A DNA stretch of 64,000 nt from Gonapodya sp. JEL0774 (GCA_027604505.1 JADIIX010000046.1:62001-126000), one strand, 5' to 3'; positions 1 through 11,378 are shown, numbered from the stretch's first letter. Numbers and translations: made by a program. The notes: generated by a model from the sequence alone, not told the origin.

Positions 1-1098
1 GTGAACAATTTCCGGCACTTAGAACGGCAAGATGGACCCGATGTCAATCAGCGACCGGTAACTGCTGGCCTGTCGCAAATCTTCTCACCAACTTGAATTC
101 CACTGGGACCGGTGCCCACCATTGCGACCCGTTTCCCTTCAAGGGATATATCGTCGCGCCAGTAGCAGGTGTGTTGTGTCTGACCTGCAAATGTTGAGAC
201 GCCAGGGTAGTCCTGATGGCGTTGAGGTTGGGATTACTGTCCCGATAATGTCACCGTCAAAAGATCCAAGACTCACGGGAACGTACGGCTTCGTAAAGAC
301 TCCAGACGTCTGCAACAATCAATCAGCAAATTGACGTTCAATCTGGCCCGCTGTGGGTCACGCACCCTGAGGACTCACGTTCAAGACAATGTTCGCTTGA
401 AACACGCCTGTGCGCACCACCTTTCGCTTAAAAGTTCCTTCCCATTGCCCTTCTTCTTCAAGAACACGACCTTGAGGCTTTTCGAGAACTTGATAGTGTA
501 TATTCCACACTTTCTCGGTATCGTCCCATACTAACTTCGTAATTTCGTGGTTGAAACGAACATGCGGAAGAACTTGGGAGCAGCCAATGTCAAGATTGCT
601 CTTCGCTAACGACTGAGTTCTGCTTACTGTTGTATTTGTGACAAACACTCGTCATGTAAGCTTGGAGCTCTTGTCGCGGTGCGTACTTGAAGAAGCGACA
701 AACGATAAAAAGTGGAAACAAGCCAACACAAAAACAAAATCGCTCACTTCACAACTCCAATTAGGGTTCAATTCAAATGAAAAGGAATAGAAATGCGAGG
801 GGATGTCGCATGCGCATCCTGTACGAAGTGTCATGCATATTGCTATTCTTTTCCAAAGCACTGGACGCTCACCAGGATACTTTTGATGACGCCAAGTGCC
901 ACCAATCCCCTCTGAAGACTTTTCAAAGACGACGAAGTTCTGAAACCCCATCTTGTAATGAAGTAGAGGATCGCATTCAGAATCGGAGGTGACGCGAAGA
1001 ACAATCTACATCGCAATCTCTTGAGGAGAAAAGGTACTCACTCTGTGCTTCAAGTTAACAGCTGCGGCGATGCCGCCCGTTCCTGTCCCCACCTTTGC
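1..1098 (-). CDS. Baeyer-Villiger / flavin-containing monooxygenase, 5' part (runs off left edge)
   Basis: FAD- and NADPH-dependent monooxygenase that inserts one oxygen into ketones or related substrates, probably cytosolic. Read on minus through at least six exons. They give the FAD Rossmann motif VGTGTGGIAAAVNLKH (about 1050-1098), then EKSSEGIGGTWR and YP-GCACDIPSHFYSFSFEL (950 down to 760), YAPRQELQAYM (about 685-655), LPHVRFNHEITKLVWDD (about 575-525), TSGVFTKPYVP, and the Baeyer-Villiger fingerprint FxGxxxHxxxW seen as FAGQTQHTCYW. The second Rossmann motif VGTGPSGIQV follows near base 85, where the sequence leaves the window. Introns have GTGAGT-type donors. The true start was not found: upstream of the GTGTGG motif there is an acceptor-like AAAG and no convincing first exon, so a short 5' exon is missing or the copy is truncated. 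Substrate cannot be told from sequence. Confidence 0.8.
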
Positions 1099-1549
1099 AC
1101 ATGGAAATTGATTCCGAGAAATCCGTTGGGTGACACTTGACACAGATTGACCCAGAAACTCAAATCGCTCTTACAAGCGCGATGATGGGCTGTCCTGTTT
1201 GCTTCAAAGTTGACATTGCGGGAAACTAGTGATATATTGAAAGGTGATCGGACCCTCGGGTAGAACTTGCCGAAGACACGATGAACGCAGTGAAACGGAG
1301 GATGTATTATGGATCTCAAAGTTGACAAAACTCAGAGAATCAATTGGAATGAACATGTAAATTGCGATATTGTAATGTTTTTTGCTGTGGGTGCTGAAAT
1401 CAAAATGAAATTTTGATGCCATACAGCCAGACTTCACTTGGCAAACTAGACCACGAATTCGGCAATACTATCTCACAAGTTAGGTCAATATGTAAAGCAA
1501 TGCAGTTTCGTTGATTTACCTCTTGCTGGTCTCAAGTCTCAACAGTCAC
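1099..1549. other. Gene-poor spacer
   Basis: About 450 bases between the stop of the degenerate exonuclease gene and the monooxygenase. It should hold the promoter and first exon of the monooxygenase, but I could not pick out a coding exon. Open frames here are short and show no recognisable motif. Confidence 0.4.
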
Positions 1550-3302
1550 TCATTTGAGAGAGAATCTCGGCAACAGCCCAGAGTTGTTGCCGAGCTTCTC
1601 ACATGTTTCCAGTAAAGCTTGAATTGGGTCCAAAGTTGGATCCTCGATGACACATGTGCCAAGACACGTCTCATTGTCATTCTGTTGGTGAACCCAACCG
1701 CTGCCAGTCGACGAGGCGGGTTCTGCATGCCCCAGACATTCCTGGAGCAACTGAGAGGGAGCAGATTCTCCACCACGAGATGTTGGTGAAGAAATAATGC
1801 TGCTGTCTTGTGTTATTCTGGTGTAACACATCTGGGTAGCGAGAATATCACACTTGGCGAGTGCCAACTGTTGAGCAACTGTCCCGATTTTACGCAGAAG
1901 CCTTTCTTGCGCATCAATGAGATACTTGACCTCTTTTGCAGCCTGCTTTTTCAGGGCTGAGGTGAGCGGGCGGTGTGACCATGAGGCTGCTCTGGTTGTC
2001 GAACTTGATCCGCTGAACTTTTCGGGGTCAATCATGGGGTTGACTTCCGCGATCATCAACATCTGACTCAGTCCTGGTTTGAAATCCACCAAGCTGACAT
2101 GTTTGCTGAGATCTCCAGATGAAGCTTTGAGCTCAACGCCCGCATAGACGGCAACTTGAGTTTCAAATTGTCGCAGTTGCTCCACGAGAACCAACGTATC
2201 AACGAGAGGTGATATGTTGCATCCTAGTTCTTTATGCATTGTTGGAACAGATTCTCGGCTGTCGTGGAAGATTTTGAGTGTCTTCCTGTTCTCCAGCAAC
2301 CTCTGGAGAATGGCGAGAAGTTTCTGCTGGGTACTTGGATCGAAGAACCTGTAGATCAAGACAATTTCACGGCTGCCAGCACATAATCACATCTTGATCC
2401 GCTCACTGAAAAGCAGTAATGTCTAGAATATACACGCTTGCTCTGGTTGCTAAAACCAAAAGACCACCAGCTTCCAATGGTATGAACTTGCATCCAAGGG
2501 CTTCGACGTTCTCAAGATCCCGCAGAGTGGCTCTCCATGTCTCAGGTGAATCCAAAAGGAGAGCCGCCACTGCTCGAGGGATCACGCTGCCTCTGCTGGC
2601 CGATGGGATGCCGACCTGATGTTCGGGCAGCGCATGTGGAGCACAATCAGGGAGCTTGAAAATGCTCTCATCATCACGAATGTTGTATGCTGTGAAAAAA
2701 TCACTTTGAACGTACCGGAACCTGTGTGCGGATACACGTCACTTACTAGGACGCTGTGATTTGAAGTTGATCATCAGCTCTTGAGTACTTCGATCAACCA
2801 AAATCGAGTCGCCACAAAGTGACTCAATTCCCGCAAGACCGCGAGGATGGAGTTGCAAGTAGAATTTATGCAAACCGGTATTCTCGATCTTCATGTCGCT
2901 AATGAGCTTGGAGAACGACATTGATCGAGTTCCTCCAAGTGTTTTCTGCCAAACAAATCGCAATAGTGTTTGCTTATAAAACTATCAGAGTGGAGAAGGC
3001 GTACGTGAGCTGGAAAATGTGGTTACAGTAAAGAAGTCACACTCTCCACCCACCCCCGACATCCGGACTTCAATCGTTTCATTCCCCATTCCCTTGCTCC
3101 TATCGACATGCACTTCTTCTCCCAGAATATTTTCGAGTCCTTTCAGTCCTCCCGGGCGAAAACTTTTCCAGAATGTCCGGAGTTCCGGATAATTGCAGAG
3201 CAACTTGGAAATAAACAGGTTGGCCTTGATGGGATGTTTCCCTCCATTTGTGGAACTCAGAAGAAACGATATGATGGTTTCTTTTTCGTGGATTTGATTC
3301 AT
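1550..3302 (-). CDS. LOTUS-like repeat protein with degenerate DEDD exonuclease domain (paralogue of the next gene)
   Basis: Four exons fit in frame: 3302-3027, 2945-2747, 2689-2407 and 2348-1550, giving 518 residues. The N-terminus has two copies of a ~55-residue repeat (core WKSFRPGGLKGLENILGEE, then LQLHPRGLAGIESLCGD). The EXD1/RNase D-like fold follows (ALGC...SVYILDITAFQ, then KIFHDSRESV, then KKQAAKEVKYLI). Aligned with the neighbour at 3641-6965, the catalytic D and E of CDTEGD become K and I, the Asp of HDCRAD becomes Ser, and the Tyr/Asp of DYAAGDVRYL become Gln/Glu. It should therefore be catalytically dead. There is no ATPase; the C-terminal ~100 residues are unrelated low-complexity sequence. 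Intron phases 1 and 2 flanking a 283-base exon match those of the neighbour. Possible role: RNA-binding or scaffold partner of the active paralogue (inference). The first donor (GTAACC, about 3026) is chosen by phase and is the weakest boundary. Confidence 0.78.
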
Positions 3303-3640
3303 TCCTGTGGAGAGCGCGGGTGATGACGCAAACGTAATATGACGTTCCTCAGGGCAGGGATGCCGAGGACTCAAGAGCGCTGCCTGACACCACTGCACTG
3401 GTTGATATTACATCATACATACATGTATCACTCTAATACAAGTCCAGTGGTAACAAATGCGGGACATCATAATTGAAGCACACGGATGCACAAGAAAATC
3501 AAAAATACGCCCACATTCGAATGAGTAAACCAATGAATTCACTGTAACATCATTGTAACTTAAGATGATCGCAAAAATTCTCTAATATCTCAACACTACT
3601 TGAAATTAAAGACGCACGTAGTCATTATGCAAATCAAATT
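3303..3640. other. Spacer between the two exonuclease-like genes
   Basis: About 340 AT-rich bases between the start of the degenerate gene and the stop of its intact paralogue. It must contain the promoter of the former and the 3' end of the latter. No coding exon or repeat was seen. Confidence 0.4.
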
Positions 3641-6600
3641 TCATTTTCGTGGCTCATCAATATCTCCACGAAAGCGGCCCCCTTCCATTTCAAACCGCCC
3701 CATCAGCTTACCCGTCCTCCCATCAATCCATCGGAGCTCCTTCAAGTGCTTTTCCTGCGCAAGCATCTTATCAACCGTGCTCGTGACGTTTCGGTAGATG
3801 GCCCACTCCGTCTTTCCTTGAAGCTCAATAATTGTGTCGCATGTCGGTTTTCCAGCCCTCTCACTACGGGTCTTACGATCAGTTCTCAGCATCTTTGCTT
3901 TATCATCACCAAGAATTACTGATTGTAGTCCACCAACGAGACCGTTCAAATCTGGGTTGGAGAGGAGTGACGAGATTGATCCATGTGCTGTGGCAATAAG
4001 CTGGACGCCACGTTGAGCGATTGCCTTGGCGGATGTACACTCGTTTCGGTCACCCAATTCGTCAATTATAATCACGTCGGGGGTATCTTGGTGTGTCAAA
4101 GTTGCAGTCGAGACAACCAAATAATCGGTAAGCACAGCTGAATTTACTCACGATTCTTCACAATTTCAAGCATAATATTGTGCTGATTTCTTTGATCGTC
4201 CACCTGGAATCTTCGAGACTTGCCGATTGCGGGATGCGGTATGTCTCCGTCACCACCAATCTCGCACGATGTATCGCAAATAACACAGCGCTTGCTCAGA
4301 GTCACCGAGAGGAAGCGAGATATATCACGGAGAAGAGTTGTCTTCCCTTGGCCTGTGGATGTGGATGAGAATTACCGCAACCGCAGCTGTACACACCATG
4401 CGATGAAGCTAACTCACCGGGCAATCCCAAAATGAGGATCGACTTGCCATCGGCAAATACATCACCCAACGCATTCGCTATGCCTTGCACAACTCTAGCA
4501 ATCCTTATTGTGATCCCGACAGTCTCACCATTCTTGTTCGGGATGCGCGATATTCGGTGGATATGCTTGTCTAAACCCGCTCTGTTGTCCCTGCCGAATT
4601 TCAAGGACTCAACAAGCCCACGCACTTCCGTCTTTGAGAGAGGTTCCCCAATCTGTACCGCAGATGTGGAACCCAAGACGTGCGCTTCTGCGCAGGAGCC
4701 AAAATCAAAAACGAGTTCGTAAATCGAGTCCAGAGGCTGATCTGAGACCCTGAAGGCTTCGGTCAGAGCATTTCGAGTGGGTGTCGGAAGCAGATCAAGA
4801 ACAACTTCCAAGTCGGCATCGATATAAAGCTCTGGACCCGCACTCAGTTCCTTATCTTTGAAATCCTTGGCAGCTTGAGACTCCGACTCTTCTGTTTCAC
4901 TGACATCCGCGAAGGGCGGTGACGGGGTGAAAGTTGCTTTCCACGTCTCTGGATGAATCCGCACCAGCAAATCCCTTCCGATCGGTTTACGTGCAGACTC
5001 AGCAGTGATCTCCTTGATTTCTGCTCGCCGGAATTCGTTCGCGTACTCCTCGCACTTGGCCACCGCGAGATTTTTGGCTGCGTCGGAAATACTTTGAAGA
5101 AGTTTATGACGCGCTGTGATGAGGTATCGCACGTCACCCGCAGCATAATCGAGTAGTAATTTAGAAATGGGTCGACGAATCCACACGTCTTTGTCTCGTT
5201 CCATCAATTTACGTCCTTCGGACTTGTGTGTGTTGATCTCGCAACCCGCTACCTGCAGCATCTCATTCAAGCCAGGTTTGAGGTCCATTTTGTCGATCTG
5301 GTCTGCACGGAGGGCTGCTGTCGCAAATGAGTCGTCCTTTGACCAGTCCGCAAGCTCCCGTTCCAGTTTTCGTAACTGCATCAAAAGCACCTGTGTGTCT
5401 ACTACGTTGGAGATCTTAATGCCAAGCGTATGAAATGCCACATCCGCATCGGCGCGACAATCATGAAATATTTTCTCGATGGCAGTGTTTTCCATGACGG
5501 ATTTGAGGGTTTGAAAGACGGAAGTGCGTTCAGAGGAAGGAAAACGCCTTGAGTAATGTCGTCGAGTTCAGACTCTCCCTTTCAACTGAAGTTATGTAAA
5601 GCTGGTGTGTGCTTACTGAGCAGCAACAAAATCCAATATGTACACCTTCTCTCGAGTTGCAATTTGCCAAAGGTCAATACGACCATCGCTCCTCAGATCT
5701 CCTTCTGTGTCGCAGCCAAGAACTTTTGATCTTCCTATGCACTCCAATGCCTTCGTCCAAGCTTGAACTGTATCAGTAACTACGACAGGTATGGTACGTG
5801 GGTTTACTCCTGTTCCGGATTCGTTCTCCAGAGAATCAGCCTGGCTCTCCGGAGTGGTTTGGTAATCTGGGCCCCAGCTGTTACAGTCGGCCTCGGCCTC
5901 TAAATATTAGGTAAGGACTTGTCACATGCGTCCCCCGAAATAGACTTTAATCCCACGTACCCGGAGTGCTGGCCATCGACTTTGGCAAGACAAGAGGAGC
6001 GCTCACAGTAGATCGCGACTCTTTCTTATCAGCAGAGGTATTTGATCTAGTCGATTCACCTAGCTTCAAAGTTGAAATGCTGGAATTTGTGTTCGGTGAG
6101 GGATTGGGTTCCGTAGCTGAGGGTTCTGACCTGCTATTCGCAACATTAAACGAAGCTACCACGACCAGTAAGATGGTGATCTTAGGACGCAAACAATCAC
6201 GGAGACTCAATAGATCTCACAAGAGCTACGTGCGAGATTAACCTGGACTCTTCCTGTACCCTGCCCCAATAGAACAATATCCAATCCCAGAAGTGCGCGA
6301 AAACCCTTCACGCCCTTTGGCTTCATTCCCGAGTAAAACGCGAAGAGAGCTGGCTTCCCCTTTTGCAGCTGACTTACAAACTCGCTGAACAACACGGGAT
6401 TCTTGCCGCTGTCAGTTGCACGGTGTAACTCGTAGAGAATTGCACTCTTGTAGTACTGATAACAATCAATACATTTAATGGGAGGAGAACATTCTATTGA
6501 AATGGGAGCCGACGAAGAACAATCACCTCTGTTTTGAGACCAACACTGGAGGCGACCGTGTCATGGCCACCAGCTGCAATTTTCGAGTCAGAGGCAGTGC

Positions 6601-6965
6601 TTGCACCCGGAAGATGAGAGCGAGACAAGAAGTTCGTATCAGAAGTGGGAGATTTTGCTTGGCTCGATGACTGAAAGAAGTACATACATCAGGTGACATC
6701 ATTTCAAGAAACTCCATGCCACACGCACGCTCTTCGCTACCAACGCGATCGACCCCATGATATTGTCGACGACAACATTTTGTCCCATGATCTCTTGTAT
6801 ACCCTTCAGTCCCCCGACGGGGAGCCCATTGTACCATTGGCGAAAGCCTGGTGCATGCTGGATCAACGAGCTGATGAAAGATCCAGCATTTGTACCGTGC
6901 TTGCCGTCGTCAGTAGCTTCACGAAGTTTTGACATGAGGACTTGACGCGCTGAATGATCGTCCAT
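3641..6965 (-). CDS. LOTUS-like repeats + DEDD 3'-5' exonuclease + SpoIIIAA/Ycf45-type AAA ATPase fusion
   Basis: Eight exons join in frame (6965-6729, 6670-6527, 6455-6230, 6155-5961, 5899-5617, 5547-4418, 4352-4152, 4086-3641) to 953 residues. Residues ~8-70 and ~131-190 are two copies of one repeat (YNGLPVGGLKGIQEIMG and YSGMKPKGVKGFRALLG), resembling OST-HTH/LOTUS RNA-binding domains. A Ser/Thr-rich linker follows. At ~320-510 lies an EXD1/RNase D-like exonuclease with intact ExoI GCDTEGD, ExoII HDCRADAD and ExoIII LDYAAGDVRYL. At ~600-953 is a SpoIIIAA/Ycf45 ATPase: Walker A GLPGQGKTTLLRD, then DTSCEIGGDGDIPHPAIG, Walker B DVIIIDELGD, RGVQLIATAHG, NPDLNGLVGG. The P-loop Gly codon and the His of NHTPDV are each split by introns. 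Inferred role: ATP-driven single-strand RNA or DNA processing. No clear targeting peptide. The donor of exon 2 (GTGATT) is weak, so the inter-repeat linker is the least certain part. Confidence 0.88.
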
Positions 6966-7341
6966 TTTACGTGGAAAGAACTGACTTGATGGACGCGATA
7001 GTTTGGCGGGGTATGCGCTTCCTGAAACTAAGGGAAGGCCCATCACATAAATACAAGCTCTCTTCATTTGGCTTATTATAATCAACTTTATTTGAATATT
7101 TGTCTGCTGCTTTTCTCATCTCAGCAAGCCTTTCGACAAAAGTAGCAGCAATTGTCTGGCCCCGACCGGGCATGGGTAATACGGGGAATATCAAATTGAC
7201 AAGTCTATCGTGCACTTTGCGATTACTGTTTCGGTCTTGCGCAGGGAGTGTGTGTAAAAAAGGGAAGTGGGTGCCGTGGTAAGTGGGTATTCTATGTTGC
7301 CAGCGTTTGCGCTGCTGTTGCGCCTTGCTCTGCCAATGCCG
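6966..7341. other. Promoter-side spacer of the exonuclease-ATPase gene
   Basis: About 375 bases between the start at 6965 and the stop of the RING gene. An open frame extends upstream of 6965 in phase with the first exon, so an earlier ATG (up to 7085) is possible. I prefer 6965 because the repeat begins right after it. Confidence 0.35.
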
Positions 7342-9426
7342 TCATACCATGTCAGTCACCGAATTTGCTGACGAGCTACTTGGCGAAGTGATGATCGGCC
7401 TCCGACAGTAAGGGCAATTGCGATGCTCATCAAACCACTGCCGAATGCAGGGTTCGTGCTGTATTGATGGAGACAGGGTGGGTTTGCAAGCGCGACAACG
7501 GCAACTGGCGTGGCGCGGGTACTCACAAACAGATGTCCACACGGCAGCTTCTTCGCTTTCGATCCAGGTATATGCTCCTCCATACATACGGCGCACATTG
7601 GCAGTTCAACCGGATGTGTCGCGGTACCACCCGCCGCCCCAATCCTCGCTGACGCACTTCTGGTCCTCCCCGCGAGAGCTAAGCTCCTCACACTTCTTGC
7701 ACCAGTATCAGAGTGTGTAGATGACATGGAAGCGTTCGAAGCTGCGCCCGCGAGACCTGCAGACGGCGCCGCAGGTGCGTCCGAGGAAGCAGGGGCAACC
7801 CAACCGGCGGGGGCCTCAACAGTTACCGTGGGGATAGCAGCGAGTTGACGGCCAGTAACGCCTTGGAAGGAGGGGAGGTCTGCCATGGCAATGAGGCAAG
7901 GCTAAATTGACGGTGGGTGAATTACGGTGGAATCAGGGAACATTTCAACGAACAGTCGCTTCGCGCTCAGGCGAAACCAACCATACTCACGATGCAGAAC
8001 ATCGGCAAACTCAACATCACAAACGCCGCGCACTCCACCATCAACAACACCGAGGTCACGTCGTACACGGCAGTGTAGTTGTTGTTCGGATCAACCTGTT
8101 TTTGAGCACGGAAGCAAAGTAAGCAAAGTGCGTTCCTACTTGCGCATGCTCACAACGCTGTACGCCCTGAAATAGAAGCTCCAAAAACTCACGCAAGAGT
8201 CGTCAACAGTTCTCACGAATCCCACGCCGATGGGCACCATCAGAGCCTGTCCGACCAGTATAGCTGATGAAAACATCCACGCCGTCCGGGTAAAGAGTAC
8301 CCTAAGTGACAGAAACTGCCCAGTTAAACAGAGAAGCGCCACACCACCTCACGCGACTTACTTTCGATAGCTCGCCCAATCGAACCTTCGCAACCTGTGA
8401 GGCATCCACACGACCACCACGCTACACAAGACCACTTGAAGAGCTCTCAGAACCGACTCGCCGATAGTGTAGCTGGCGAGTCGGTTGTCGCACCAGGCTG
8501 GGTTCGAGGTCAGGAGGGGGGAGTCGTGGGTGAGCGAAGCCAGGGTGAAGGAGAAGAGGAGGAGATTGGCCAGGAGGTGGACGACCGTCCAGAACCTGGA
8601 ATGGGGGGAAGATGGGGATGGTATAGGTGTGTCAGTGGCGGTGCAGTGAAGGGAGGGGCTCTGCCTTCAGAGGGGACTCCTTGTTCCCCGGCCTCATTCT
8701 AGATACTCAAATCAGCACCACACGACCCCAATTCACTCTCCATCATTACCTCTCACCCCAGTCCGCGCCATCTCGCCAACTCGCTGTCTCACTCTCAGCC
8801 CACTCCGCATCTCGACCATCGGGTACCAACCTCCACATCGACCATGCCAACGGCCCTGGCCCCACATCGTGCACAGGATCGTCTCTCGCCCCTGCATTAT
8901 ACTCGTCCTGCATCTGCTGCTGTGCCTGCTGGCTCAACCCGCTGGCCGTCCCCGTCGCGGTGGCACCGGAGGCACCCGCGGCGGCGGCCCCCGACCCACC
9001 CGAGGCGTTCGACGAGCGGAACCCGAACCGACTCAGTGCGCCTGCGCGGGATTGTTGCCCCGAGGCTGGTGTGGTGGGCGAAGTGGTCAGGCTGGGCGGT
9101 GACGCGGACGCGGCGGAGGTGGACGCCGGGCCGGCGGTAGGAGGAGGTGGGGGATTCGAGTCGGGAAGGGAGGTAGGTGAGGACGGTGAGGAGCTGGACG
9201 ATGCGGGTGCAGGGGAAGGTGTTGATGATGTGGGAGGAAGGGATGATGGGGAGGTGGTGAGCATCGAGGTGGATGTACCTGCAGAGGAGGATGGGGAGGG
9301 GAGGACGGTGGTGGAGGAAGTGGAGGACCGGACGGAGGCGGAGAGGACGATAGGGACTGTGGGAGGGAGAGTGGGGTGAGAGGAAGCGAAGATGAGCGCG
9401 TTGAACGGGGACACAGAGGGGTTCAA
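7342..9426 (-). CDS. Multi-pass membrane RING-H2 E3 ubiquitin ligase
   Basis: Six exons in phase (9426-8831, 8595-8362, 8301-8193, 8095-7991, 7901-7527, 7458-7342) give 511 residues. The N-terminal ~180 residues are Ser/Thr/Pro/Ala-rich and probably disordered. Four hydrophobic segments follow, for example FWTVVHLLANLLLFSF, VLRALQVVLCSVVVVW, AWMFSSAILVGQALMVPI and SVLLMVECAAFVMLSLPMF. After a Ser/Ala linker the C-terminus is a RING-H2: CAVCMEEH, LPCGHLFHEPC, CPYCRRP (C3H2C3 order), split by an intron between LF and HE. The order of membrane spans, then PCLIAMADLP and RING resembles the plant RIE1-type membrane RING ligases more than HRD1. It would recruit an E2 and ubiquitinate substrates at a membrane; substrates are unknown. 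The first donor GTTGGT is unusual but the phase fits. Confidence 0.82.
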
Positions 9427-9927
9427 AGAACAACAAGTGAACGAGGTTCGAAAGTTGGTCCGTTCGATTCACATGGTTGTTCCAGTCTGCACGTTCTGAA
9501 CAGCACGTCGGTTCTGCAATCATCACCGCGGCCCAGACCGACGGCTGCTTTCTGAAGCTCTCGGGAAGGTCCCAAAGGCCAAAAGCCCATGTCGCAATCC
9601 CCGACGAGACACCGTGGTTGATTCCTTCAAGGATCCATCCACGATCCTTGAAAGCAAGAAACGGGAGGTCGTTGCGAGGTATGAGAATGGTGTGGATTCT
9701 GGATGGCTCTCTTTGCGAACTCCACCGAGCAACGAAACTCCGCTTGCGAAGGCAACAAGAGTCCTGCACGTGCACGATTGTCAAAGATACCGGTTTGTGA
9801 AACGAGTAATTCCATTTGAGTAGTTTGAAAGTGGCGTGAAGCCTTGACGCGGGGTCTCATGGAGGATTTCGAACGCCCCCCGTTCGACTTATTGGGTCGC
9901 TCATCACGAGCATCCCTTCACCCGCCA
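9427..9927. other. Spacer with a possible exon
   Basis: About 500 bases. On minus, 9784 down to 9480 stays open and reads protein-like in places (for example GWILEGINHGVSSGIATW). It could be a 3' exon of the low-complexity gene to the right, whose frame ends at a good GTGAGT donor near 9931. No phase-consistent join was found. Confidence 0.3.
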
Positions 9928-10561
9928 TCACTCACGTCTCGCCTGAGCAGATTCTCTTGCACCGCCGAGTACATCACTTTTCGTCTTCCTTGCGGTGCTC
10001 GTGCTCGCCTGGCTCGCGTTGCCGATTCCGATCCCACCAGAGTGAGGGTTTGCGCTCGCCGCGTTCATCCCCGCGACGACAGCCGCGACCGAGCCCGGCG
10101 TGGATTGGAAATCAGACGCGGAGAGCGTGGATAGTGGTGCGATGGGAGGGTGGATTGCGGTGGTGGTGCCGGTGTGGTCGTTTCCAGGGAGGGATGATTT
10201 CCGGTTGGTGGTTGGGGGAAGGTCGAGATTGGCGGGAGACACAGCCGTGCCCGTCGCAGTCGCGGTCGCTGCAGAGTTCGCGGCGTTCTTGTTCTTGTTC
10301 TTGCTCTTCTTCCGCGACGGTGACGTTGTTCTCGTCGTCGTGGTGGTCGTCGCGTCGCCCCCCATCGTGGTCCCTCCTCCACCAAAACTCGTGAGCTCCT
10401 TCCCACTCGCGTCGGTCGTTTCGGGCGCCGTTGTCGTTGGGAGTCGACCGCTTGTCGACATTTCGATTGGATCAACGCGTGTAGGGATGCGATGGTCGGT
10501 TGGAGAGTGTAATGGTTCAAGGTTTGGTGTGGTCTTGGGTTGGCGGGCTGTGGGGAGGTCC
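9928..10561 (-). CDS. Low-complexity Thr/Ser/Ala-rich protein, unrecognised
   Basis: An open frame of about 210 codons from a Met near 10561 (or MSTSGRL, about 10461). It is rich in Thr, Ser, Ala and Pro, with a poly-Thr run (GGDATTTTTTRTTSPSRKK), a basic KNKNKN block and a Gly/Asn-rich tail. No family is recognised. The composition suggests a disordered protein, or the N-terminal exon of a larger one, since the frame ends at ...AQARR just where GTGAGTGATGG could act as a donor. Opposite-strand frames are also open because the sequence is GC-rich and repetitive, so the gene itself is only moderately supported. Confidence 0.4.
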
Positions 10562-10644
10562 ATGCTTGACTGTTCCCAGCCCTCGTTCAAAACCGAAATT
10601 TCTAGTATTATTTCACCAGCTTTCTCGGAAATCATATTCACCAT

Positions 10645-11378
10645 AAAATTCCGCGTACTCTTCTACTATTGCAGCTAGTTAATGTATTGACATGCCCTTG
10701 CAGCTCATCCTCCCTCGAAACTTGTGGATGCTGTGGGGACTGAGCTCCGTCCTTCTGGACTGCATCATCGGACACTCTACGAAAGAAGCACTTTCTGGAG
10801 AAGGAAGACAAGACCGTGCGCCGGCGTCACCTGCAAACACGCACTTCAATCCGGCGACAGGTGATAATAATATGATGATGCTGCTGTCATGAGTGCCATC
10901 TCCATTTAGTGGTGATGAAGGTCACATCATAAAATCATCAATGCAAAAGTAAAGTCATCGAGTTTTCAGATGAATTGCTTCTCTTTCTCCCAGCCTGCTC
11001 CCGGATAGACATGGTGAAGCCCGCATGGTACGGGTCTTTTCTCTGACAGGGAACGATAGTGGCCGGGCGAACGTCCAAATCATTTTCACATTGGAGCTTC
11101 CGATGCTCTGAATCTTCACACCTTTAGAATTAACTTTAGTCGCCAAAGCACCAATCATGGAACGAATTCCACCACTTTGGAGGTTGACCCCAGTTCGCTG
11201 ATTGCTGTGGCCTACATAGGAGGATGGTTCCCGCCTGTGGAGTGCTTGGCTGGGAACCAACCAACGGACATGTTCTGATGCGGCGATTCCGCATCTCAAA
11301 TTATTTCCAAATCGGGCAATCGCCGCAATCGCGCTTTCCTACCGCTCGCTCGTCCAAACTGCGCTGACAGCTCTTTGG
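10645..11378. other. Intergenic region upstream of the EEP gene
   Basis: About 730 bases between a minus-strand gene and the plus-strand phosphodiesterase, so probably a divergent promoter region. A minus frame at 10955-11299 has no recognisable motif. Nothing else was seen. Confidence 0.4.

Noticed and set aside
3641..4352. Bacterial contamination or recent transfer of a SpoIIIAA gene
   Set aside because: The ATPase coding region is split by typical introns and fused in frame to exons shared in structure with the neighbouring paralogue, so it is a resident eukaryotic gene.
8897..9784. 295-codon minus-strand open frame
   Set aside because: It runs antiphase through the first exon of the RING gene; its downstream part is Arg/His/Leu-rich shadow sequence with no motif.
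10100..10678. Plus-strand 192-codon frame with Val-rich run
   Set aside because: The run of Val is the antisense reading of a Thr/Arg-coding low-complexity stretch, not a real membrane segment.
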